A DNA stretch of 10,044 bases, taken from NCBI GenBank assembly GCA_003518885.1, contig DOXU01000027.1:1-10044 (forward strand), given 5' to 3'. Of the stretch, positions 1 through 5,456 are shown piece after piece; the stretch's first letter is position 1; each line of letters opens with the position of its first letter. The stretch is from Oscillospiraceae bacterium. GTDB taxonomy: Bacteria > Bacillota > Clostridia > Oscillospirales > Ethanoligenentaceae. Position numbers and translations under genes: made by a program. The notes beneath the pieces were generated by a model, which worked only from the letters and a program-made list of their open reading frames with translations, ran no database searches and was not told the origin of the DNA.

Positions 1-1
1 G

Positions 2-136
2 GATGCAGATGCAAGCCAGGAAGCTGTGCAGGCAGCGGCTATGGAATTGAAGCGCGTGCAGGACCAGTTAAAAGACAAGAAAATTGTAAAAGTCATTTAT
101 GTTAAAGGACGACTGATTAATATTGTTGCGAAATAA
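2..136 (+). CDS. leuS: Leucyl-tRNA synthetase, C-terminal end (partial)
   Basis: This open frame enters from the left edge and runs 44 codons to a TAA stop. LeuRS charges tRNA-Leu with leucine using ATP in the cytoplasm. The assignment rests on the terminal residues: a charged helix (MELKRVQDQLKDKK) followed by the strand-turn-strand IVKVIYVKGRLINIVAK. This closely matches the conserved end of bacterial LeuRS, which in E. coli finishes with a KVIYVPGKLLNLVV-type sequence. That segment is the extreme C-terminal domain, which contacts the tRNA elbow. Only about 5% of a roughly 800-residue protein is visible, so catalytic motifs cannot be checked. The gene converges on the aminotransferase gene and is followed 29 bases later by a strong hairpin terminator, so it ends its transcription unit. 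Confidence 0.88.
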   Translation, partial: DADASQEAVQAAAMELKRVQDQLKDKKIVKVIYVKGRLINIVAK

Positions 137-161
137 TCGAATTTCATTATTTTGCAATAAG

Positions 162-204
162 AAAACCCCATTGCTTATCCGTAAAGATAGGCAATGGGGT
201 TTTT
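162..204. terminator. Bidirectional Rho-independent terminator between leuS and the aminotransferase gene
   Basis: A 14-bp stem is formed by 166-179 (CCCCATTGCTTATC) and 186-199 (GATAGGCAATGGGG), with one G-U wobble and a 6-base loop. It is flanked by AAAA at 162-165 and TTTTT at 200-204. Because an A-run precedes and a T-run follows, the structure works in both orientations. It would end leuS transcripts on the plus strand and aminotransferase transcripts on the minus strand, as expected between convergent genes. Confidence 0.93.
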
Positions 205-247
205 ATTAAAAATAAAAGGGGGAGTCAATACTAAATTTATCTCGGTA

Positions 248-1537
248 TTATGCACCCGCGTGTGCAAGAAGTTTTTCTACAGAGGCTAATTTCACACAAA
301 GAGTGAATAAAGGAATAGCGGAGCGCAATTCATCCAGTGGTGGCATAGTGGGAGCAATACGGATGTTGCAGTCACACGGATCATGATGATAAGGAAAAGT
401 AGAACCAGCTGGCGTTGTACAAAGTCCCGCCTCTTTACAAAGTTCCACAATTCTTGTCGCGCAGCCTTCCATGGCATCAAAGCTGATAAAATAACCACCA
501 TTTGGCTTTGTCCATTTCGCAATGCCCAATCCAGCGAGTTCTGCTGTTAAAATTTCGTCTACCAAAGCAAATTTTGGCCCAATAATGGCGGCGTGTTTTA
601 CTAAATGCGTCTCCATACCGGCACGATTTTTAAAAAAGCGAACATGGCGAAGCTGGTTAAGTTTATCTGGCCCAATGGTTTGAAAAAAGATGCGTTTTTT
701 AATATCTGCTATGTTAGATTCACTTGCTGCCATGGCTGCCACACCAGCACCGGGGAACGTGATCTTAGAAGTGGAAGCAAAGATAAAGACCATATCCGCA
801 TGCCCTTGTGCTGTACATGCCTCTAAGATGTTTTTCAGCTCATCATGTTTTTCATTCAGATGATGTAAACAATAAGCGTTGTCCCAGAAAATACGAAAAT
901 CAGCCGCAGCTGGCTTTAAAGAAGCAAAAGCATCGACTACCGTATCGGAATAGGTTTTTCCTTCTGGATTAGAGTATTTAGGAACACACCAGATTCCTTT
1001 TACGGTAGGATCATTTTCAACATATTTCCGTACGACGGCCATATCAGGGCCATCATCCAACATTTGAACAGGAATCATCTCAATACCAAAAGCTTCAGTA
1101 ATGCTGAAATGGCGGTCATAACCTGGTACAGGGCAGAGAAATTTTACTTTTTCAAGTTTACCCCAGGGGGTGTTCCCTAATATACCAAATTGCATAGCAC
1201 GAGCAATCGTATCATACATCATAGTCAAGCTGGAATTACCGCCAATAACAATATTAGCCGGTTGGACTTCCATTATTTCCGCAAAAAGACGCTTCATTTC
1301 GGGTAAACCGTCTAATGATCCATAGTTGCGACAGTCAGTGCCGTCTTCAGCTAGGCAGGTTTCCCTACTGTCTATGCAGGTCAGAATAGGAATAGAAAGA
1401 TCTAATTGTTCTGCGGATGGTTTCCCGCGAGACATATTGAGGTTCAGACCCTGCGCTTGAAAATCGTGATACTTGTTAAGAAGACGATCTTTTAGGGTAC
1501 AGAGTTCTTGATTTGATAAAGATGAAAGAGTTGACAT
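248..1537 (-). CDS. Aspartate aminotransferase, subgroup Ic (MocR-type aminotransferase fold, PLP-dependent)
   Basis: This is a PLP-dependent aminotransferase of 429 residues that probably interconverts aspartate + 2-oxoglutarate and oxaloacetate + glutamate. Visible landmarks, numbered from the chosen start, are an N-terminal LNLNMSRGKP segment (31-40), an NPEG motif (about 190) in place of the classical NPxG, DNAY (219-222, PLP ring and phenolic contacts), STSK with Lys258 as the predicted Schiff-base lysine, and NIRIAPT with Arg393 as the likely substrate-carboxylate arginine. The whole pattern and length fit the 'Aminotran_MocR' family (PF12897), which includes the Corynebacterium glutamicum aspartate aminotransferase. 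Despite that name, no GntR-type helix-turn-helix domain precedes it, so it is an enzyme and not a MocR regulator. The frame stays open to 1714, but GGAGG at 1547-1551 lies 9 nt before the ATG at 1537, and a promoter sits at 1614-1642 inside the longer reading. The short start is therefore preferred; an ATG three codons earlier directly abuts the Shine-Dalgarno. Substrate preference is inferred. Confidence 0.88.
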   Translation of the reverse strand: MSTLSSLSNQELCTLKDRLLNKYHDFQAQGLNLNMSRGKPSAEQLDLSIPILTCIDSRETCLAEDGTDCRNYGSLDGLPEMKRLFAEIMEVQPANIVIGGNSSLTMMYDTIARAMQFGILGNTPWGKLEKVKFLCPVPGYDRHFSITEAFGIEMIPVQMLDDGPDMAVVRKYVENDPTVKGIWCVPKYSNPEGKTYSDTVVDAFASLKPAAADFRIFWDNAYCLHHLNEKHDELKNILEACTAQGHADMVFIFASTSKITFPGAGVAAMAASESNIADIKKRIFFQTIGPDKLNQLRHVRFFKNRAGMETHLVKHAAIIGPKFALVDEILTAELAGLGIAKWTKPNGGYFISFDAMEGCATRIVELCKEAGLCTTPAGSTFPYHHDPCDCNIRIAPTMPPLDELRSAIPLFTLCVKLASVEKLLAHAGA

Positions 1538-1613
1538 AGGTTGCATCCTCCAAATATGTCCGATCAGAATAATGCGCCTTTGCGCTCTGCCGGGAAGCTT
1601 AATATACCTTTCT

Positions 1614-1642
1614 ATTGTATCGCAAAATAGAGAGGATTGCAA
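1614..1642 (-). promoter_or_regulatory. Sigma-A-type promoter of the aminotransferase gene
   Basis: Read on the minus strand, TTGCAA (1642-1637) is followed by a 17-nt spacer and TACAAT (1619-1614). Transcription would start near 1607, leaving a leader of about 70 nt before the ATG at 1537. Both hexamers are near consensus and the spacing is optimal. It lies inside the long upstream extension of the open frame, which argues that the extension is not translated. Confidence 0.72.
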
Positions 1643-1723
1643 GTTTAAAATGCCAATCATGCAAAAATATAAAAAAACAGAAAGTTCTTGTGATATAGAA
1701 CGAGGTTTCTGCACGATCGAGAT

Positions 1724-1741
1724 AAAAAACGCCAGTTTTTT
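1724..1741 (-). terminator. Weak terminator-like hairpin after larC
   Basis: About 30 nt past the larC stop, the minus strand reads AAAAAAC-TGGC-GTTTTTT, a 7-bp AT-rich stem with a 4-base loop ending in a T-run. A second short hairpin (AAAGAC-ATT-GTCTTT, 1742-1756) lies directly before it. The stem is much weaker than the leuS terminator, so termination may be partial, with some read-through into the aminotransferase gene. Confidence 0.35.
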
Positions 1742-1771
1742 AAAGACAATGTCTTTGTCACAAGGACAAAT

Positions 1772-3025
1772 TTATGCTTCCCATACGGCCAATCCAGCGC
1801 TAATTTGTGCCTGCACGGCGTTTTCAACTTCCGCTAGAGAGACATTAGCTTCGCAAGCCACTTTTTTTAGAGAATCAAATTCTGGTTTGATTTTTTCGAT
1901 CGTGTCCAGGGTACTGCGTTTAAGTGCAACGGTACCAAATTGGGTAGATACAGTGCCGGAAATTCGCTGCATCATAAGCCGTTCACTTTTTCGTGTACGT
2001 AAGCCAATTGCGCCGGTATGTTGGAATAGAATACGGGCGACCTGTTTTTCTAAATTTTCAGTGCAAAGAACAGTGAGTAGAAAGGCGGGCCGGTTTTTTT
2101 TCATATAAATAGGAGTGAAATAGGCATCCGCAACGCCTGCATCAAATAATAGATCAAGGACATGCCCCAGGGCTTCACCGGTGGAATCATCGATGCAGGT
2201 TTCTAGGACACAGATAGTATCATGAGAAAAGGTGTCCTGCAGTTCTTCTGTTTCGCCCAGAAACACACGTAATATGTTTGCATGTGGAAATTGTCGTTTT
2301 CCACAGCCGATTCCGCTTTTTTCTACTTTCATGACAGGCATAGGGCCGAATCCTTGAGATAACCCGGCGGCAATTGCTGCTCCGGTTGGTGTTACCATCT
2401 CACCATCTACCTCTTTGGTTCGGTAAGGAATGGAGGCTGTGCGCATAATCTCGGCTGTTGCTGGCGCAGGAACGGGTAATAGTCCGTGCGCGCAACGAAC
2501 GAATCCACTTCCTTCTGTCAGGGGAGAAAACAGGATTTGCTCTACACCAAGGGAGTCCACACAAACTGCTGCTCCAATAATATCGGCGATCGAATCGGCT
2601 GCACCGACTTCATGAAAGTGTACTTGATCAAGAGGAAGACCATGAACAGTAGATTCTGCTTTGGCGACAAAGCCAAAGATTTTTTTGGCAATTTTACGGG
2701 CCGATTCGGGTATGGAGCCAGCATCAATTAGTTTTTCCACGTCATAAAGATTGCGGTGGACGTGCGGAGCATGTGTATGTTCGTGCTCATGTTCGTGTTC
2801 GTGTTCGTGTGTATGCTCGTGTTCATCTTGTTTGAGGATGACATTGTAGTCCGTACAAACAATACCATGTGTGCTGGTGTTGGTGATTTCTATTTTGAAG
2901 TCATCAATATGTAGACTATCCAGAGCGGTTTGGAGAGCGGCTTTTGATGCGCCAAGATCCAGCAATGCGGCGACGAACATATCGCCGGAAATGCCAGCTT
3001 GACAATCAACATATAAAGTTTTCAT
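1772..3025 (-). CDS. larC: LarC, nickel chelatase (cyclometallase) for nickel-pincer nucleotide synthesis
   Basis: LarC performs the last step of nickel-pincer nucleotide (NPN) synthesis: CTP-dependent insertion of Ni into pyridinium-3,5-bisthiocarboxylic acid mononucleotide, the cofactor of lactate racemase LarA. The 417-residue protein starts MKTLYVDCQAGISGDMFVAA, the family's N-terminal signature. It continues with a histidine-rich stretch (about 68-90), VHFHEVGAADSIADIIGA, the central EVDGEMVTPTGAAI segment, and the C-terminal MKKNRPAFLLTVLC block, ending about 50 residues after an RTRKSERL segment. All parts of LarC1 and LarC2 lie in one frame, unlike Lactiplantibacillus plantarum, where a programmed frameshift joins them. 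The ATG at 3025 overlaps the larB TGA as ATGA and has AAGGGA 8 nt upstream, indicating translational coupling. The open frame extends to 3136, but that part overlaps larB codons and resembles no LarC. It is the last gene of asnS-larB-larC. Confidence 0.95.
   Translation of the reverse strand: MKTLYVDCQAGISGDMFVAALLDLGASKAALQTALDSLHIDDFKIEITNTSTHGIVCTDYNVILKQDEHEHTHEHEHEHEHEHTHAPHVHRNLYDVEKLIDAGSIPESARKIAKKIFGFVAKAESTVHGLPLDQVHFHEVGAADSIADIIGAAVCVDSLGVEQILFSPLTEGSGFVRCAHGLLPVPAPATAEIMRTASIPYRTKEVDGEMVTPTGAAIAAGLSQGFGPMPVMKVEKSGIGCGKRQFPHANILRVFLGETEELQDTFSHDTICVLETCIDDSTGEALGHVLDLLFDAGVADAYFTPIYMKKNRPAFLLTVLCTENLEKQVARILFQHTGAIGLRTRKSERLMMQRISGTVSTQFGTVALKRSTLDTIEKIKPEFDSLKKVACEANVSLAEVENAVQAQISAGLAVWEA
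2756..2824 (-). repeat. Histidine-rich codon repeat in larC
   Basis: On the minus strand, alternating GAA/GAG and CAC/CAT codons encode a mostly EH dipeptide series, with TH, APH and VH interruptions. There are 11 histidines in 23 residues (LarC 68-90). On the plus strand it appears as an imperfect 6-base repeat of the GTTCGT kind. Such tracts commonly bind or store nickel in nickel-insertion proteins and are variable in LarC; metal binding here is inferred from composition. Confidence 0.85.
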
Positions 3026-3789
3026 TCTTTTTTTCCCTTCTGCTGCATGTCGGCGGCTAATCGGCTGATTTGCGCGGCAAGATAACCACCACCAAATCCA
3101 TTGTCTATATTGACAATACCAATGCCTGCCGCGCAAGTATTTAACATAGTCAATAAAGCAGAAAGACCACCAAAATTTGCGCCATATCCGACGCTAGTGG
3201 GCACAGCTACAACTGGACGATCGACCAGGCCGCCAATTACACCAGCCAAGGCCCCTTCCATTCCGGCAACAGCGACGATGACTTTTGCGCTGCGCAGAAC
3301 ATCCAACTTATCTAGCAGGCGATGAATACCGGCAATGCCGATATCATACAAGCGTATGGGAGTGCAACCAAGTGCTTCCAGAGTGATGGCGGCCTCTTCT
3401 GCCACGGGGATATCTGCTGTGCCACCAGTGCAAACGGCGACTTCCCCTAACTGCCTTGGCTGATGGCAGACATAAGTGATGGTGTGTGCACACTCATTGT
3501 AAATCGCATCTGGCAATACTTGGTGGACGGCATCGAAATGTTCCTTTCCGGCGCGGGTGCCCAACACATTTTGACCCGCCTTTACCAGATCGGCAGCAAT
3601 AGCGGCAGTTTGTTCCGGTGTCTTTCCCGCACAAAAGATAACTTCAGGAAAGCCTTGACGCAAAGCGCGGTGATGGTCCACTCGTGCAAAACCAAGGTTT
3701 CCGTAAGGCAAAGTTTTCAAATGCTCCATTGCCTGATCAACGGGCATATCCCCGTCGTGGACGGCATCTAAGATTGCTTTTAAATCCAT
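3022..3789 (-). CDS. larB: LarB, pyridinium-3,5-biscarboxylic acid mononucleotide synthase
   Basis: LarB carboxylates the pyridinium ring of nicotinic acid adenine dinucleotide at C5 and hydrolyses the dinucleotide, giving the biscarboxylate mononucleotide that begins NPN cofactor synthesis. The 255-residue protein shows the family's N-terminal NLGFARVDHHRALRQGFPEV (31-50), then GKTPEQ, a central AVCTGGTADIPVAEEAA (118-134), VAGMEGALAGVIGGL, and the C-terminal PTSVGYGANFGGLSALL followed by NTCAAGI. The cysteine in NTCA (Cys219) corresponds to the catalytic Cys221 of the L. plantarum enzyme. The C-terminal half resembles PurE, the AIR carboxylase family. Two starts are possible: ATG at 3789, 11 nt after AAGGGAG (3807-3801), or TTG at 3795 with 5-nt spacing, which adds Met-Asn. 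The ATG is listed, but the spacing leaves this open. It lies 24 nt after asnS and overlaps larC by 4 nt, so it is almost certainly cotranscribed with both. Confidence 0.95.
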   Translation of the reverse strand: MDLKAILDAVHDGDMPVDQAMEHLKTLPYGNLGFARVDHHRALRQGFPEVIFCAGKTPEQTAAIAADLVKAGQNVLGTRAGKEHFDAVHQVLPDAIYNECAHTITYVCHQPRQLGEVAVCTGGTADIPVAEEAAITLEALGCTPIRLYDIGIAGIHRLLDKLDVLRSAKVIVAVAGMEGALAGVIGGLVDRPVVAVPTSVGYGANFGGLSALLTMLNTCAAGIGIVNIDNGFGGGYLAAQISRLAADMQQKGKKE

Positions 3790-3813
3790 GTTCAATTCAG
3801 CTCCCTTATCTGT

Positions 3814-5208
3814 TTAAAAACGGGCGTTGCCTGCCGTGCGTGGGAAGGGCAGGACGTCGCGAATATTTTTAATACCAGTTAAATACATAATTAAACGTTC
3901 AAATCCTAAACCAAATCCACTATGTTTTGCGCTGCCAAATCGTCTTAGGTCAAGATACCACTGATAGTTTGCACTCTGCATACCCAATTCGCGCATGCGT
4001 GCGCGCAAAATATCTTCGCGTTCCTCGCGCTGCGAACCGCCAATGATCTCTCCGATGCCTGGTACCAACATATCCATGGCTGCAACTGTTTTACCATCGT
4101 CGTTTTGGCGCATATAGAATGCTTTGATGGCTTTGGGGTAATTTACAACAAAAACAGGCCCTTTGCAAATTTCTTCTGTTAAAAAACGCTCATGTTCTGT
4201 TTGTAAGTCAATACCCCAAGAGACAGGATAGGTAAAATGATCATTATTTTTTTCGAGTAGAGAGACTGCTTCTGTATAGTCGATGCAAGAAAATTCTGCA
4301 TTGACCACATGGGTAAGGCGGGTGATGAGATCCTTGTCTATATATTGGTTCAAAAAATCCAATTCTTTGGGGCATTCGTTCATAACGGCGCGCAGAACGG
4401 ATTGCATCATGTCTTGTGCTAGCTGTCGGTCATCATTCAGATCGGCAAAGGCAATTTCGGGCTCCACCATCCAAAATTCGGCGGCATGGCGCGCAGTGTT
4501 TGAGTCTTCTGCACGGAATGTGGGACCAAAGGTGTAGGTTTTTCCCATGGCCATGGCCATGCATTCTCCCTCTAGTTGGCCGGAAACAGTCAAACTAACA
4601 GGGAGACCAAAAAAATCACGAGAAAAATCGACAGCTCCATTTTTAGTGTGAGGTGGATCAGAAAAATCTAAGGTAGTTAGGCGAAACATTTCGCCGGCGC
4701 CTTCTGCATCGCTAGAGGTAATGATCGGTGTGTGGATATAGTAGAATCCTCTGTCATGAAAAAAATGATGAATGGCAAAGGCAGCAGCGGAACGTATGCG
4801 AAATACAGCACTCAGTGTATTGGTGCGTGGCCGAAGGTGGGCAATTTCACGTAAATACTCTAAGGAGTGGTGTTTTTTTTGCAATGGGTAGTCAGAAGGA
4901 GAAGTTCCCTCGATTTCAATCTTGGTGGCCTGTAATTCAAACGGCTGACGTGCATCGGGAGTTAAAGTCAAGGTTCCGCGGACAATAATGGCCGACCCAC
5001 TTCCTAACTTCATTAATTTTTTGAAATCAGGTAAAGTGTTTTCATTACACACTACTTGAAGAGTGTCGAAACAACTGCCGTCGCTCAGCTCCAAAAAGCC
5101 GATGGATTTGGAATGCCGCAATGTACGCAGCCATCCAGCAAGGGTGAGTTGTATATCAGAAAAGTCTTTTGGATGGGCAAAAAGATCGCATATTTCGGTA
5201 CGCTGCAT
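3814..5208 (-). CDS. asnS: Asparaginyl-tRNA synthetase
   Basis: This class IIb aminoacyl-tRNA synthetase ligates asparagine to tRNA-Asn with ATP. It has 464 residues, close to the 466 of E. coli AsnRS. The N-terminal OB-fold anticodon-binding domain spans about 18-100 (LAGWLRTLRHSKSIGFLELSDG). Class II motif 1 is near 148-163 (FHDRGFYYIHTPIIT). Motif 2 is at 226-251 (TFGPTFRAEDSNTARH then EFWMVEPE). Motif 3 is at 431-457, including GFGLGFERL with the ATP-binding arginine and the terminal VLPFPR. An insert between motifs 1 and 2 (about 178-202), followed by TVSGQLEGE, separates it from aspartyl-tRNA synthetase. The ATG at 5208 has AGGAG 10 nt upstream. A dedicated tRNA-Asn charging enzyme means the cell need not rely only on GatCAB transamidation. 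It leads the unit asnS-larB-larC; its leader is only about 65 nt, too short for a T-box. Confidence 0.97.
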   Translation of the reverse strand: MQRTEICDLFAHPKDFSDIQLTLAGWLRTLRHSKSIGFLELSDGSCFDTLQVVCNENTLPDFKKLMKLGSGSAIIVRGTLTLTPDARQPFELQATKIEIEGTSPSDYPLQKKHHSLEYLREIAHLRPRTNTLSAVFRIRSAAAFAIHHFFHDRGFYYIHTPIITSSDAEGAGEMFRLTTLDFSDPPHTKNGAVDFSRDFFGLPVSLTVSGQLEGECMAMAMGKTYTFGPTFRAEDSNTARHAAEFWMVEPEIAFADLNDDRQLAQDMMQSVLRAVMNECPKELDFLNQYIDKDLITRLTHVVNAEFSCIDYTEAVSLLEKNNDHFTYPVSWGIDLQTEHERFLTEEICKGPVFVVNYPKAIKAFYMRQNDDGKTVAAMDMLVPGIGEIIGGSQREEREDILRARMRELGMQSANYQWYLDLRRFGSAKHSGFGLGFERLIMYLTGIKNIRDVLPFPRTAGNARF

Positions 5209-5237
5209 GAAATTTAATCTCCTATTCCCTTTATTTT

Positions 5238-5251
5238 TGACGTTTGCGTCA
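5238..5251. repeat. Short inverted repeat in the asnS leader
   Basis: TGACG-TTTG-CGTCA forms a perfect 5-bp inverted repeat with a 4-base spacer. On the plus strand the arms can be extended by TTTT on the left and AAAA on the right across a 2-base bulge. It lies about 20-35 nt downstream of the predicted asnS transcription start and 30 nt before its start codon. It could be a small operator or an RNA hairpin. I cannot match it to a named regulator, and it could be chance. Confidence 0.3.
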
Positions 5252-5279
5252 GTAAAAAGACGATTGCCTTTGCTTTCTC

Positions 5280-5308
5280 ATTATAGTATGTTTGAGAAAC
5301 CCTTGCAA
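5280..5308 (-). promoter_or_regulatory. Sigma-A-type promoter of asnS-larB-larC
   Basis: On the minus strand, TTGCAA (5308-5303) is followed by a 17-nt spacer and a perfect TATAAT (5285-5280). The predicted start is near 5273, giving a leader of about 65 nt. The -35 hexamer is identical to that of the aminotransferase promoter at 1637-1642. It faces away from the recJ promoter, with 76 bp between the two -35 boxes. Confidence 0.82.
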
Positions 5309-5384
5309 TATAAAGGAAATGAGGGGAAAAATAATACCAATTATTGCGGACAATGAAAACAGTTTTTTGTATTTATAAGGAAGG

Positions 5385-5412
5385 TTGACAACTTCTTCCC
5401 CCATGTTACAAT
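5385..5412 (+). promoter_or_regulatory. Sigma-A-type promoter of recJ
   Basis: A perfect TTGACA (5385-5390) is followed by a 16-nt spacer and TACAAT (5407-5412), with TG at 5404-5405 giving an extended -10. Transcription would begin near 5419, about 38 nt before the recJ ATG. An in-frame ATG at 5415 falls at or before this start point and so is unlikely to be used. Confidence 0.85.
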
Positions 5413-5456
5413 GAATGTATAGAATTTTCGACAGAAAATGTAGAGGGGAACTGCGA

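Noticed and set aside
1572..2108. 178-codon plus-strand open frame opposite larC and the aminotransferase leader
   Set aside because: It is antisense to larC and crosses the aminotransferase promoter. It has no recognisable domain or convincing ribosome binding site, so it reads as a shadow frame.
3026..3136. 37-residue N-terminal extension of LarC in the same open frame
   Set aside because: It overlaps the 3' end of larB in another frame, has Trp/Arg-rich composition unlike LarC, and the ATGA junction with its ribosome binding site gives the family-consistent MKTLYVDC start.
4545..4562. Short CCATGG/CATGGC tandem repeat in asnS
   Set aside because: It encodes an alternating Met-Ala stretch (MAMAMG) just before motif 2, where AsnRS proteins usually have a similar Ala/Met sequence, so coding constraint explains it.
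5209..5275. T-box riboswitch upstream of asnS, common for synthetase genes in Bacillota
   Set aside because: The leader predicted from the promoter at 5280-5308 is only about 65 nt, with no T-box sequence and no terminator/antiterminator pair; a T-box leader needs about 200 nt.
5415..5456. 14-residue N-terminal extension of RecJ from ATG 5415
   Set aside because: That ATG lies only 3 bases after the -10 box, before or at the predicted transcription start, while ATG 5457 has a good Shine-Dalgarno.
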